Positions 1 through 12,158 of a DNA stretch of 64,000 nt are shown one piece after another (position 1 is the first letter of the stretch; each line of letters starts with the position of its first letter). Source of the stretch: Selaginella moellendorffii (taxonomy: Eukaryota; Streptophyta; Lycopodiopsida; Selaginellales; Selaginellaceae); assembly GCF_000143415.4 (NCBI RefSeq), contig NW_003314281.1, positions 1 through 64,000 on the forward strand, written 5' to 3'. The translations under genes were made by a program, and so were the position numbers. Under the pieces are notes generated by a model that was not told the origin of the DNA, made no database searches, and saw only the letters and a program-made list of their open reading frames with translations.

Positions 1-414
1 TGTGCTTAGGATTGGCCCTTGACCCACCATTTATGTCTGTTAAGAAAGAACACCCCCGAGGTGATATGGGTGTTCTACTTGCATCCACACTCACTCGGCA
101 ATTCCCGATATCTGTTCCAGTTTTCACTGATTCAGAGATATCAAAGAACCCTTTATTATTTGTAAATGTTGAATCACTGTCTCCTAGACAAACCAGATTT
201 ACCCTGGCACCTAAAAGATTTAACAAGATTAAAAAGAATTCAAAAGATGGGATGAATTTCTGTTACCCAAGATGCCAGTCTGAGAAAGTGAACCACAATT
301 AGTACAATAAACATAACCTTCCACTTTGATACTTGTAGTGGCATCACAAAAGTTCTCATTTTTCAGAATGACTACAAGCAATAAAATTAAGTAGAGAAAT
401 GATTTGTTTTCCAT
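1..414 (-). pseudogene. Ole e 1-like secreted protein, copy A (cut by window edge, frameshifted)
   Basis: Reading leftward, an ATG at 414 opens a signal peptide followed by VEGYVYCTNCG, the start of a Pollen Ole e 1 / extensin-like domain. Exon 1 is 414-267. A GT-AG intron (266-211) separates it from exon 2, which starts at 210 and reads GARVNLVCLGDS and onward to the window edge. The structure matches copy B at 22,596 base for base, including a 148-bp first exon in phase 1. Compared with copy B there is a one-base deletion near positions 17-20 (the codons for SSGQ), which shifts the frame, so this copy is probably dead or a misassembled edge. A TATA-like ttatataa lies near 451-464 on this strand. 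The Pro-rich tail is beyond the window. Confidence 0.7.
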
Positions 415-1251
415 ACTTAGTACTTGGTAATATGAGTGTAAGAAAACAACCTTATATAATAAATCTCCTGCACATTTAGTCAAAAAATATAAGGTAAAAC
501 TAATAAGTTGATAAACTGATAACACTTTTTTCAAACCCAGAGTGATCTTCTAAATTTATTTTTTATTTTCTATATTTGTGTGTTGTTGGAAGAGGCATTT
601 CTTTTCCAACTTTAACCAATAATTTCGGCAGTACTTTTTGTTACTTTGAAACAGAAAATTAAAACTTTACATATGAAACAAATTGATAAGTTTTATTTAC
701 TATAGATTAGACCTTTCAAAAAATAAGTAGAGCTATTTAAACAGTATATACACACTCCATGGTAGAAGCACACCTGCATAGTTGCATTCACAAGTTGCCC
801 AGAGGAAGTCTAATTAGTGTTATCCAGGTGCTTATTCTGGTGTAGTACATAATGCCAAACATCTTTTTAGTGTTGAAAGTTTCTAACCTATGTAATTCTG
901 TTGATAACTAGATTCAGTTCTAGTTTCATAGTTAAAATGCAAGAAAACTTGGCTACTTACTTATAACCTTGATCTCTTATTATATGCTTTGAGAGAATCA
1001 TATCTAAACACATATATGCAAATAAAAAACCATAATCATCTAGTTTTCATGTATCTCTCACAAAATCCATATGGTTAGAATAAAAAAAAACCATACATTA
1101 AATGAAAACCATACTTTTAGGCTAGATGTGATCAGTACACTTTCAACGATTTCTATAGTGAATTGTTGATGTGATCCAAAAGAGTTGTTTGTACAAGAAT
1201 AGTAGAGAAAACCAATTACATGGGTGCATTGGACAACTTAAAATCTCACTC
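1..1251. repeat. Left arm of a large inverted repeat (mate 21,832-23,011)
   Basis: The whole segment is the reverse complement of 21,832-23,011 apart from scattered substitutions and small indels. It holds the Ole e 1-like copy A and about 840 bp of its upstream DNA. The match stops near 1,251 (ttaaaatctcac, mirrored at 21,832), and at position 1 it is still continuing. The arms enclose the 20-kb retrotransposon cluster. Confidence 0.85.
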
Positions 1252-3222
1252 TAACTCAACCAATATTCAAAGATGTTTAAGACACTTTCCAGTTTTCCCA
1301 CCTCTCTATCAATGTATATTCATTTTTGCATAGGCCTGTTAGCAAGCTTCCATCCACATATAATAACATCTTTGAACTACCACCTCTTGTCAACTTAAAA
1401 CAAAAGGGGATAAAAACCAAATAGAACATCTATAACTAATGCAAGATGAAGATCACAAATTTCCAACATTTCAAAGGCATAATATCCATGGTTCATTGTA
1501 GTGGATATTTGGATTATGTGAATGAAGTATGTAATCAAGAGTGTGGTAAAAATTCCATATTTTTTTAAGGATTTACAATCAATCCTTCCATCTATGACAC
1601 CATTGGAGTTAAATTCAAGTGTTGATTTTGAAGAATGCTCCATTGTGTGGTTCCATCTATGGGGCCAAGATATACTACTTTCTTCCATGGGATGGAAATG
1701 TTGGTAGAGTTATAATACATATTGGCATGTGCACACATCCAATGCAAAAAGAGATACAAAGGACCATTTCAAAGATGCAATGCAAATAGTTGCAACTCCG
1801 AAGCATGTTTAAGAGATAGTGCTGAAAGATTTTATCACAAGCACCCTACTCGATCTGGGCTGCAAGAAGACTCAACTAGATGAGGCTAACTTGCGGGAGT
1901 TATTACAATATGTGCAAGCCTTAGGGAAAATAATATTACATATTTTTCAATAATTTCTTTCTTATATTTTGTTTTATTTAGGATAAAATTTTGGATGTGT
2001 GAATATTGAGAGGGGAAACTCTAGTTATATATCAATTCTATTCTTGAACTAAAACAAACTTATCCTTACGAGTTTATCTATCAGAGTTTATTCCTAGATC
2101 AAGTTGTTAGTGAGTAGGAGTGCCCTTTCATCTTCAAAATCTTTATTATAGGCCCCGTCTATAGTATAGATTTTGTCTCTCGAATGGATATGTCTAGGTC
2201 GAATGATTTTACTAATGCATGGATACATTTTGACTATATGGAGAGGGTACAGGTTGGACAACCATGGGAACTAATGTGTATGATCCAAAACAATTATGTT
2301 TTTTCATTGCCTTAAAATGGTTGTAAGTATTGCCCTTTTCATAGGTTACACCTTAACATCCTTAAGATGCTTGAAAACATGAGGAACACTTTTCCCTAAT
2401 ATCCCTTCTTTGATCCCCACTAAATCCTTTTTTGTCTATGGTTATCCTAATAACTTAACAATTGCAATAACAAAGTTTCAAATATAAAACTAGATGGCTT
2501 AGGAAATATTTTGGACGTCCATTTTTAACATTGTATTGAAGTGGACTAGTAAGCCTGCCAACTTTTGCAATTTCATGGAAAATGGGGCTAAGGCTAATTG
2601 GAATAGCATCCAGCCAATTTTTGGGAATGGTCAATCTGGAAAGTTGTGAAAGGACTTGTGAGTTTTATTGGGCTTAGAGCCTAAACTAGCACAACCACTT
2701 TATCAAGCCAGTTTTCCAATTAGCATTTAAAGAATTGTGCAAACAATGCTAGGTTGTACATTCTGAAGAAGAGCATGAGACAAAATCAAATAAGATTCAA
2801 ATGTGATGGTGTGAAGATGGCCATACAGACATAAATTATTTACCACAACTTGAGTCATAATTGGGGTGGTGAAAAGTTAAAATGTTCCAATGGGGGCATC
2901 ACTCTTTTTAGGTTGGTTTTTTTTTTTATTTCTCTTTTTATTGTTTTTTAATATCAATTTTTTCAAGGACCAACCATTTAAGGATTTTGCATACACCCGA
3001 ACTGTGAATCTCTCAAAGAGTAAGCATTGGAGCTAGTGTTCTTTTGAGACATGAAAAGGGAAGAAAAGTCTATACGAAGCATGTCTATTGGATTTGATAC
3101 ATACTATAGAGAAGTATTCAAAAACCTTGGCATTTGAGAAAGGAAGATACATGGGAGCAGGACCTTCAGTTAAAATGTTACACGATCAAATGAAGAAGAA
3201 AGTGACTCTACCAGTATGAACA
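1252..3222. other. AT-rich stretch with no recognisable gene
   Basis: About 2 kb of AT-rich DNA lies between the inverted-repeat arm and the SWIM-like relic. Only ORFs under 100 codons are present, none with a recognisable domain, and no LTR, tRNA or terminal repeat is apparent. It may be decayed transposon sequence. Confidence 0.5.
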
Positions 3223-4241
3223 GTGGCAACTACAATGGAGGAAGTGGTCTACAACACATCTATGGAATACACTCCTCGGGTTTCTATTGGTGACATGAAT
3301 ACTATCCATTTAAAATGTTGTTTTTCTTTTGTTGATGAAAAAATTGGTACAAACATTGGAGCAAAAAGCTCTTACAGGCCTAATATTGAGTACCATTCTA
3401 CTTGAAAACACCACTTCCAGACCAAGCCACCTCAAATGGTTAATGAAGAGAGTGTATCACAACAAATTAAAATCACTTACTATAGTGTGGAATTGAAGCA
3501 ATGGGCAATTCGTCATATGCTAGCAAAATCCAATGTAAAATGTGTGGGAATACTTCTGAGGGGTAAGTGTTAGGCTTGGATCCGTGATGACAAGTCTACT
3601 TTTATTCCAGCCCTATGTTTCTATGAGGAACAAAAGCAAGCAAGATTTTCGAGATAGTGCTGGCTATATTGTTACAACACCAATGCTAACTATACAAAGC
3701 AGCTTGAAGACACTATAGTGACTAAACCTGATGTAGTACCTAAAGAATGGTTGCTAATGGGGTTGTACTCATCTCAGATAAAATTGAAAACCATGAGAAA
3801 TCTTGTTTCAATCTTGAGAGGAGAATTGAAGATATAAGAGACCGAACCAAGACTATTCCCACAGAGATGTATAAAAGGCTAGCAAGAAAAGGTAAGGCAA
3901 TTAAATTTATTAATACCATCTCCAAGCAAAAGCAGGGTAAAATAAGTTTACCTCAAATGCTTGAGTGTGAGATTCTCTACACAAAGTACATCATTATAAT
4001 TTCAAAGGAATACATAATCAAAATAGAAGGTAGAGAATACATAATTGCTATTCAAGACTTTCCTTCTTGCAAATGTCTAAACTTTATGAAACGTGAGGAA
4101 CATGGGAAAGTATATACTCTTTACAAGCATATGTATTATATCTTTATCAACATCTTACACCAAAATCCTAAAGTGAATATTTATATGCACCAAGCAAGTT
4201 TTACCATTACTAAGTTGCAGAAGACTTTTGGAGTTAACTAG
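3223..4241 (+). pseudogene. Possible transposase-derived relic with a degenerate SWIM-type zinc finger
   Basis: An ORF at 3,747-4,241 ends with a block laid out like a SWIM finger of MULE/FAR1-type proteins: a strand-rich stretch ending IAIQDFPSCKCLNF, then a spacer, then YKHMYYIF. The C-x-C pair is present, but the first residue of the expected C-x-H is Tyr, so the zinc site is broken. Upstream (3,223-3,700) other reading frames give coding-like text such as RVSIGDMNTIHLKCCF, interrupted by stops. No transposase catalytic core or terminal inverted repeats were found. The family assignment is inference from the motif layout, and an unrelated decayed gene is possible. Confidence 0.3.
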
Positions 4242-4957
4242 ATTTTCCAAGACTATTGATGTTTATTCTCTATCAATAATATAAACTTTTTAGACTTTAT
4301 ATAGTTAATAAAATACATTTTTTCATTTCATATACTTGCAAATATTCTTTTTGCAATACTCATGTGTCTCCATTTTTGTTTTTACCATCTCAAAAAATAT
4401 TTCATGGTAGTCTTTTGGGTGTGTGATATTGTAGTGTATCGCATGAATATATATACCATTATATTGACCATCGCCATTGTTTCCACCAGAAACCAAAAAA
4501 CATATAGGGCATTTCTTGAAAGTCATGGAATTGCACTTTTTTAAAACAAATAGGACAGAATTCTTTTTCACCTAATTTGTTGCACCCTTTGTCATTGCAT
4601 TTATCTCCAACTCATAATCACTATCTCCATTATCCTTTCTTTTTTTCTCTTGTATTGAAATAAAACAAGAGTTAAAATTACTAATATTAGAATTCACATA
4701 TGTTTATGTATATTCCCCTCTTTTCGAATAAAAGTGTGATGTAAACTCTTGAATTTGGACTTCCTGAAAGGTTACCCAACCTAGTATTATTTAAACCCAA
4801 GGACACTTAATCCCATATATCCTAAGACCATTAACCAATTGAAAAAGGGGATGTACTTTTATTTATAAGTTCTTTCCCCCTATATTTAAACTTTATGAAT
4901 CATTTCTCAAATTGTTCTCTTTGATTACTTATAATCTACCATATTTTCACTGAGTGA
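4242..4957. other. AT-rich spacer, nothing recognised
   Basis: AT-rich DNA between the SWIM-like relic and the truncated 5' LTR of element 1. Short overlapping ORFs on both strands show no domain similarity that I recognise. Confidence 0.5.
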
Positions 4958-5037
4958 AAATATATATAAACTAGGGTTTTTGGGCTAATTGATATGCACA
5001 TTTTCTGTATTCCCTTTCCATATTCCAAGCACTCACA
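4958..5037 (+). repeat. Truncated 5' LTR of element 1
   Basis: This matches the last 80 bases of the 3' LTR at 21,557-21,731 (ctagggtttttgggctaat through cactcaca). The first roughly 95 bases of the LTR are missing, replaced by unrelated AT-rich sequence. Confidence 0.8.
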
Positions 5038-5054
5038 TTGGTGGAGATGAGGGG
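5038..5054 (+). promoter_or_regulatory. Primer-binding site of element 1, tRNA-Ala type
   Basis: Directly after the LTR comes TGGTGGAGATGAGGGG (5,039-5,054). Its first 11 bases are the complement of the 3' end of plant tRNA-Ala (CATCTCCACCA). The rest fits a GC-rich T-stem with one mismatch, judged from memory of plant tRNA-Ala sequences. The same string occurs in element 2 and in the TRIM-like element at 59.9 kb. Confidence 0.65.
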
Positions 5055-5274
5055 CATCTTTGATTGTCCATGAGGAGTGCTTAGATTTGGGATTTTGGTT
5101 TATATCTAGCTTTTTGCATTGTCTAGATCTAGCTTTTTCCATTTCCTTTCTTTTGTTCTTTCCTTTTAGGATTTTGGTTTAGATCTAGCTTTTTGCATTG
5201 TCTAAATCTACCATTTCCTTCTAGCTTTTTGTCATTTATCTTCTTTTGCTCTTTCTTTTTCATTTGTCTTCATG

Positions 5275-7431
5275 GCAGATTAGCAATCTCCTCCTTTGAC
5301 TCTGGAGCAACAGTTGGTACAATTGCTTGATGCTATATGCTTTCAATTGAACAACCAAACTCAGTTGATGGCAGCATTCATAGCACGTGGTACAACTCCT
5401 CCTACTCTTGGTGCCAATCCTCACGTTCGGCTAAAGTTCTTTTGCAAGAATCCTAGGGATGATGTGTACCATTGGTTCGATCACTTCACAGTGATTGCCA
5501 CATATCATTCTTGGGATGATGCTTGATGTTTGTATGAGTTTCCCACGTGTCTCCAAGGGACGGCATTGCAGTGGTAGAATGGTTTGAGTACAGCCACTCG
5601 TGGGGATTGGAGTGTTCTCTTGGATGTCTTCAAACGCGCCTTCGGACACGCCGATGACTGTGATGATGCCTTCCAACAATTGCATCATCTTCACCAAGGG
5701 CCATTTGAGTCGGTGATGCAATTTGGCGTTCGTTTCTGAAGTCTTTTACTTCGTGCGGAGCCAAATATGTCGGAGCAAGATCAAGCTAGGAATGTTGTAG
5801 CCAACACTTCATCAAGATCTTGTCGGACTTGTGCATGCACTTGCTCCCCCCACCCTTGACAATGCTCTTCGCTTGGCATAACGTTATGAGATGTCGCCTC
5901 TTCCACTTCTCGCTACACGTCCTTCAGCTCCACTTCTTATAGGTGATGGTCCTGTTCCAATGGAGGTTGATGCTGCTGCTACTCATGTCCAAGGACAAGG
6001 GCAAGGACGTGGTCGTGGCTGTGATATGTTGTCCGTGTGATGAAATTAGTCATACTTATTGGCGTTGTCGGCATTTTCTAGATTGGCAACCTCCATTTTT
6101 TGGGTGGAGACCTTGGCATTAACAACATCCCGTTGGTGCTACTGTAGTGGAAGGTTTGGACACCGAGATGCATCCGGGAAATGAGGAGTCGCGCGAGTAA
6201 CGGAGTGACCTTGTGTGAATAAGTTAGTGACCCTTCCATCTTTGTTTCGGGAGTATAATTAAGGGGTTCACTCGGCACCAGTTCATCCAGTGTTTACTTT
6301 GCAAGCTCATTTTTATAACAAGAGGTCTCCTATTATTCTCTCTGTGTTGGTTGATACAAATTCGAGTTTATCTTCTATTACTCGACCTGTTGCCACACGT
6401 TGCCGTCTACACTTGTGTCGTGCGGCATAACCAGTTTTCATTCTTTATAGCAATGACACATATGCATGTGCACAGGACAAGGCGGACCTAGTTGTGCGTG
6501 TGGGTGATCTCGAGCTTGAGTTGCAGTCATTGCGGGTGGTGCCGAGTCAAGCTTTTGAACTCATTCTTGGTATAGATTGGTTGTAGCGCAATCATGCCAA
6601 CTGTGATTTTGAGGCTTCTCCCCCTTGTTTCATACTTCCTTATATTTCATTCATTCCTCTCACTTCTGTACCTCTTCATCCATCTACTTCTACCTCTACT
6701 TCCATTACTTTTGTTCCTTCACTATTTCCTCTGTTTCCGTCTTGTTCTACTCTTCCCTTTTCCAATCCCTCCAACAATCTTTGTGTTGCAGCGGTTAACC
6801 GGCTTATGAAGGAGTATTCTGATCTCTTTGAATTTGACCTATCATCTGGGGCCAAGATTGCCATACGTCATCTGATTCCAACTGGGGATGCTCGTCCAAT
6901 CAAGGTTCCTATTCGTCATCGGTCACCCAAGGAGATCAAGACTTTACATGCGAACGTAAAGGAGATGTTGGAGAAGGGTGTTATTTGGAAGTTGCGGAGT
7001 CCTTGGGCATGTGAGCCTCATCTTGTGATGAAGCCTAATGGGAGTATTTGTTTCTGCATCAACTATTGTCTGTTAAACAAAGTGACGATCCCGAATGTGT
7101 ACCCTCTTCCTCACACTATTGATCTCTTGGATTGTCTGGGGCGAAATCGTTGGTTCACCAAGCTGGATGTTGCTTCTGAGTACTAGTAAGTACTAATGGC
7201 CAAAGAAGATATTCCTAAGACTGCTTTTGGTACACCATTTGGTTTGTATGAGTTCTTGATAATGCTGTTTGGTTTGAACAATGCTCTAGCAACCTTCTAG
7301 TGGATGATGGACGAAGTTCTTTGTGATATGCCAGAGGTGACTGCTGACTTCATTGATGATGTTTTGATCCACTTGGAGGGGACGTGGGAGGAGCACGTTC
7401 GTGATGTTTGTAAAGTGTTGGATCGGCTACA
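5275..7431 (+). pseudogene. Element 1 gag, protease and N-terminal reverse transcriptase (decayed)
   Basis: The gag start reads MTLEQQLVQLLDAICFQLNN at 5,296 and continues to YHWFDHFTVIATYHSWDDA, a gypsy capsid pattern. Near 6,300-6,600 a retropepsin-like stretch ends in FELILGIDWL. RT begins in the ORF 6,806-7,186, with IRHRSPKEIK, KPNGSICFCINYCLLNKVT and TKLDVASEY visible. Stops interrupt gag at 5,526 and RT at 7,186. The text runs into the nested insertion in the middle of the RT thumb-side sequence. No intact ORF survives, so no protein is expected. Confidence 0.8.
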
Positions 7432-8587
7432 TGTAAGGAACTGACTCCCCGAGATGTCGTAGGCTAAAGGATCCCCGAAAGCATGACCAAAATGACAAAG
7501 AGTTCATCGGATGGGACCGAGTCGAAGATCAAGTCCAAGACCGACTCTGAGACCGAGTTCGAGATAGAGTTCGGGATCGAGCCGAGGCCGAATCGGAGAC
7601 CGAGATCAAGACCGAGTTTGAGACTGAGTTCGAGACGGAGTCCGAGATCCAAATCGGGTCCGAGACCGAGTCCGAGGTCAGGTCTGAAGTCGAGTCCGAG
7701 ATTGGGTCCGAGATCGAGTCCGAGATCGAGTCCGAGACCGAATCCGAAGTCGGGTCCGAGATCGAGTCTGAGATCGAATCTGAGACTAAGTCCAAATACT
7801 ATTACGGGTCAAGGGGTGAAAGCCCAAAGCATGCGTCTCCCAGGGGGGGGGGCTGCAAGGGGTTCCAAATGTATAGTAGGGATAGTGAGGTCCAGGAACC
7901 AGTGTTGAAGGAACTCTCCAGTGGTGCTTCCAAACTGACTTGAGGTTGAGACTGGGGCCGAGGGGCCTTGGGTGGGGGTGAGCATGGGCTTGGGTGGTGC
8001 CGGAGGGGCCACCCAGGGAAGTGCTCAAGAGCAGCTCCCACTCTTGAAAGGGAAACCGACTGCGGTGCTCCCGGCTCATGTGAAGTGGTGCCCCACTTGA
8101 GTACTTTGTGGCTCATTGGTCCTTGCCCTTCCTAGGGGCTTGGGCCTTCCCTTTGGGATGGAAGTGGGGGGGTAGAGGTACCCATACTGGGCCGTTAGGC
8201 CAAAGTGTTTTGCCCCGATGTCCTGAAGCAAGTGTTGCACCTAAGGCTTGGGATTTAGAGGGTCCCATGATCAAGTCTTGTTGTACCAAGGAGTGTTAGG
8301 AACCTAGAGGCTTGGTGTGCTTGGCTGCTTGTGCCTGCGGGGAGTGTAGCTGAACCTTAAGTCCAATCTAACTCGGGGAGGGGGATTGGGAGAGATTTGG
8401 GAATCCGTGGATGGATGGCTAACGCTACGTTGCTCGTGCAGTGAGTAGCTGAAACCAAGTAGGACCAAGTAGGAGCTGGTACAATAGGTGGGAACTTTGG
8501 CGAGGGAACTTAGCACAAGCCAAGGCAGTGTTGGTCGAATAGACGAGGTAAGTTGGCAAATTGGAAAGGAAAAATTTGTGGCTTACA
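7432..8587 (+). repeat. 5' LTR of chromovirus element 3
   Basis: Direct repeat of 18,140-19,293, with TG...CA ends. It contains a purine-rich minisatellite (7,500-7,800). Many substitutions separate the two LTRs, so the insertion is not recent. Confidence 0.9.
7500..7800 (+). repeat. TCCGAGATCGAG-type minisatellite inside the LTR
   Basis: Degenerate tandem hexamer/dodecamer repeats such as tccgagatcgag and tccgagaccgag run for about 300 bp. They leave long open frames on both strands (SPRSSPRS-like on plus, SDSISDSI-like on minus) that are low-complexity by-products rather than genes. The same block recurs in the 3' LTR at 18,190-18,490. Confidence 0.85.
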
Positions 8588-8590
8588 ATT

Positions 8591-8603
8591 TGGTATCGGA
8601 GCC
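8591..8603 (+). promoter_or_regulatory. Primer-binding site of element 3, tRNA-iMet type
   Basis: TGGTATCGGAGCC begins three bases after the LTR. It differs by one base from TGGTATCAGAGCC, the usual plant initiator-Met primer site. Confidence 0.8.
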
Positions 8604-8646
8604 TCTTCCTCAGTTCTAGCGAAGGATAGAGGCGGATTGCTGGGAG

Positions 8647-9200
8647 ATGGCAAAGGCAGGGCGTAAGCGAACCCAGGCAGAGACAGAACCTCCGCCAGAG
8701 TTGGAGCCTCCGGTTGAACAAAAGGCTATGGATGAGCAATCCTTGCATGAGGAGGACTCTAGTGAGGAAACTTCTAAAAAAGAGTCTGGTGGCGAGGTTC
8801 AGTCGTCCAAGGCTCGATTGGACGTTCTAGAAGGACAATTGGTGCAGACCAATGCCTTGCTAGAGACTCTTGTATGCAAGATAAAGCGTGACGAGAAGCG
8901 GAAGAAAAAGAGAAAGACTGCAGATGCAAAACTGAGGTATGTGATCCAGTCCCTAGCTCAAAGTTATTCATTAGACGAGCAACTTTGGTAGAGATTTGTT
9001 CGCGACATTTACTAGCCCTCCGAGGGAAGCTCGGAGGCAGCTTTGTTAAGATCCTTATTGACACGGGTGCTTCGGATAATTTTGTAGCTGCAGAAATAGT
9101 CCGGCAAGCTAGACTAACGGTGCAGCGGCTAGGCAAACCAAGGACTATAGAGTTTGTTCAAGGTAGCCAAAACACCGATGAGGTACTTCGACAAGCGAGA
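8647..9200 (+). pseudogene. Element 3 gag N-terminus and aspartic protease fragment
   Basis: An ATG at 8,647 opens a charged, coiled-coil-like gag N-terminus (EEDSSEETSKKESGGE ... KRKKKRKTADAKLRYVIQ) that stops at 8,991 after about 114 codons, far shorter than a full gag. In another frame from 8,985 a retropepsin is visible: GSFVKILIDTGASDNFVA contains the catalytic DTGAS. The protein breaks off exactly at 9,200, where an inverted LTR end begins. Confidence 0.75.
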
Positions 9201-12083
9201 TGTAAGCCACAAATTTTTTATTTCTAATTTACCAGCTTACCTCGTCTATCTGACCAACACTGCCTTGGCTTGTGCTAAGTTCTCTCGCCAAGGTTCTCGT
9301 CTATTGTACCAGCTCCTTGGTCCTACTTGGTTTCAGCTACTCACTACACGAGAAATGGAGTGTTAGCCTTCCATCCATGGATTCCCAAATCTCTCCCAAT
9401 CCCCCTCCTCGGGTTAGACTGGACTTAAGGTTCGGCTACACTCCCCACAGGCACAAGCAGCTAAGCACACCAAGCCTCTAGGTTCCTAACACCCCTTGGT
9501 ACAACAAAACTTGATCATGGGACCCTCTAAATCCCAAGCCTTGGGTGCAACACTTGCTTCGGGACATCGAGGCGAAACACCATGGCCTAATGGCCCGGTA
9601 TGGGTACCTCTACCCCCCCCCCCCCCCCGACTTTCATCCCGAAGGGAAGGCCCAAGCCCCTAGGAAGGGCAAGGACCATGGACCCGCAAAGTACTCAAGT
9701 GGGGCACCACTCCACATGAGCCGAGAGCACGGCAGTCGGTTTCCCTTTCGGGAGTGGGAGCTGCTCTTGAGCACTTCCACTGGGTGGCCCCTCCGGCACC
9801 ACCCAAGCCCATGCTCACCCCCACCCAAGGCCCCTCGGCCCCAATCTCAACCTCAAATCAGTTTGGAAGCACCACTGGAGAGTTCCTTCAACCCTGCTTA
9901 AGGAACTCAAGATCAATTCATTTACAGGAATACATGCATTTTTACCTTTGGGTCAACTTCCGGCTGATCCCACTTGGTAGCCTGAGGTTCTTGGTGTTCA
10001 GCCACACCTTCTCCCTAGCTTGGAACTCTACATCCCGGTGCTTTTGGTTCGCGTACTTGGTTTGCCTTTGTTGAGCCCGTTCCAAGGAATCCCTCACTAG
10101 ATTCCAAATGTTAAGTCTTTCCGCCGTGAATGCCTCCACTGTGGGTAGCTCTCTATGATACTCGGCCACGCCGAGTTCCACAGGACCTTCAATAGCTCAC
10201 CCATTGATGACTTCCCATGGACTCACCCCGATACTCGAATGTGGTGAGTTGTTATAACATATTTCCGCAAGTCCCAAATGACTTACCCAATCGATCTGGT
10301 CTCCCGAGACATAGCATCGCAAATAATCCTCCAACTGCCTATTCACCCTTTCCGTTTGTCCGTCTGTCAAGAAGTGTTAGTGCCACAAAACTTAACTTAA
10401 TACCCCATACCTGTCTGTGGGTGATAGGCTGTGCTGAATTTCAACTTGGTACGATACTGTTCCAGAAGAGTCCTCCAGAACCTACTCGTGAAGATCTTAT
10501 CTCGATCTGAGATGATCTCTTCCGACCTTCCCCGCACTCGAACCACTTGTTCGAAGAACAGCTTCGCCACACCTTCCGCATCCACTTCTGTTGTGGTGGG
10601 TATGAAATGTGCCATTTTTGAAAATCGGTCCACCACCACGAATATCGCATCAAACCCCTCGCTTGGGGGGAGTCCTGTGATGAAGTCCATTGTAAGACAT
10701 TTCCACGGGCAATCTGGAATTGGGATGCTTTGCAACAAGCCCCCACTAGCCTTAGTCACGGCTTTGACATGCTGACATGTTGGACATGTCTTTACATAGT
10801 CTTGGACATCCTTAGCCATATCTGGCCAATGGTACTTCCTCTTGAGTAAGCCCATCGTCTTGGGCACTCTGCCGTGTCCCGCAAGAGGTCCATCATGACA
10901 CTCTTCTAAGGCTACCTTCCTTAGTTCCCCTTCTGGAACATACACCCTCGTTTGCTTGTAATAGATGAGTCCGTTGCGTTCCGCATAGACCATTTTCTCT
11001 TCCATTGGCAGCTCACCTCTCTGGTGAGCTTCCCGTGCCTCTAGATTCCTCAGCAACACTTCTTGTGCTAGACCATCGTTTTCATATGTTGTCCGCACAT
11101 TATCCCAAAAGGTTGCTGTCACACTGGATATTGCCAACCTCAAGCTCGCTTTTCGACTTAGCGCATCTGCCACAATGTTGCTCTTCCCAGGCTTGTACAG
11201 AATCTCGCAATCAAACTCGGCCAAGGCATTGGCCCACCGACCCTGTTTCCCTCTCAGGTCGGGCTGTGACAAGAAGTGTTTCGTTGCCACATTGTCCGTG
11301 TAAACCTCGAAGTGTCTCCCAAGGTAGTGCCGCCACTCCTTGAGCATATTGACCACCGCAAACAATTCCTTCTCATGGGCAGGCCACTTCCTTTGAGCCT
11401 TGTCCAACTTCTTTGAGAAGAACGCTAATGGATGGTTGTCTTGCTTCAAAACTGCGCCCAACGCAAAGTCCGAAGCATCTGTTTCTACCTCAAAGTCCTT
11501 ACCAAAGTCTGGTAATGCCAACACGGGAGCCTTCCTCAACTTCCCTTTGAGGTGGACGAATGCCGCCTCACATTCCGCTGTCCATACCATCTTCCCTTTT
11601 CCTGTTTGGTCCGTTAAAGGTAGGGCTACTCTCGAATAGTGTCTGATAAACTTTCGGTAGTAGTTGCATAGCCCCAAGAATGCCCTCAACTCATGTACAT
11701 TTGATGGTCACTCCCATTCCTGGATCACTTGGACCTTCTCCGGGTCCACCTTGAGCCCGTCCTGGCCCACCACATGCCCGAGAAACTTTACCTCTTATTG
11801 AGCAAAGTCACATTTGCTCTCTTTAGCATACAGTTTGTGTTCCCTTAGTTTCTCAAACACCTTCGCCAAGTGTTCGGCATGCTCCTCTAGCGTCTCTCTA
11901 TAGATAAGGATGTCATCGATATAGACAACCACATCCAGATAGGGTACAAAGATGTGGTTCATCAGCGCCGAAAACGTTGCCGGCGCATTACATACCCCGA
12001 AGGGCATCACCAGAAACTCAAAGCTCCCATACCTCGTTCGACAGGTTGTCTTCTCGACATCTTCCTCGGCTACCCTGATCCTG
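9201..12083 (-). mobile_element. Inverted chromovirus fragment (LTR piece, integrase, RNase H, part of RT)
   Basis: From 9,201 the sequence is the reverse complement of the element 3 LTR 3' end, starting precisely at its terminal TGTAAGCC. It runs to about 9,893. A deletion then joins it directly to the end of the integrase region (9,900 onward), skipping the chromodomain, polypurine tract and the first half of the LTR. On the minus strand 11,689-10,397 is a 430-codon open frame with FLGLCNYYRKFI (RT end), ETDASDFALGAVLK (RNase H), an HHCC zinc finger (TCPTCQ) and the integrase core (TMDFITGLP, ISDRDKIF). RT text with YIDDILIY lies at 12,083-11,795. Coding is nearly identical to 15,781-17,355 on plus, giving a palindrome-like pair. 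Confidence 0.82.
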
Positions 12084-12158
12084 AAAATGGGGGAAAATGT
12101 CGCTAGCGAGATCATCGGATTGAAGATCGTTTCTGATTGCATCCATCAAGGAGGAGTC

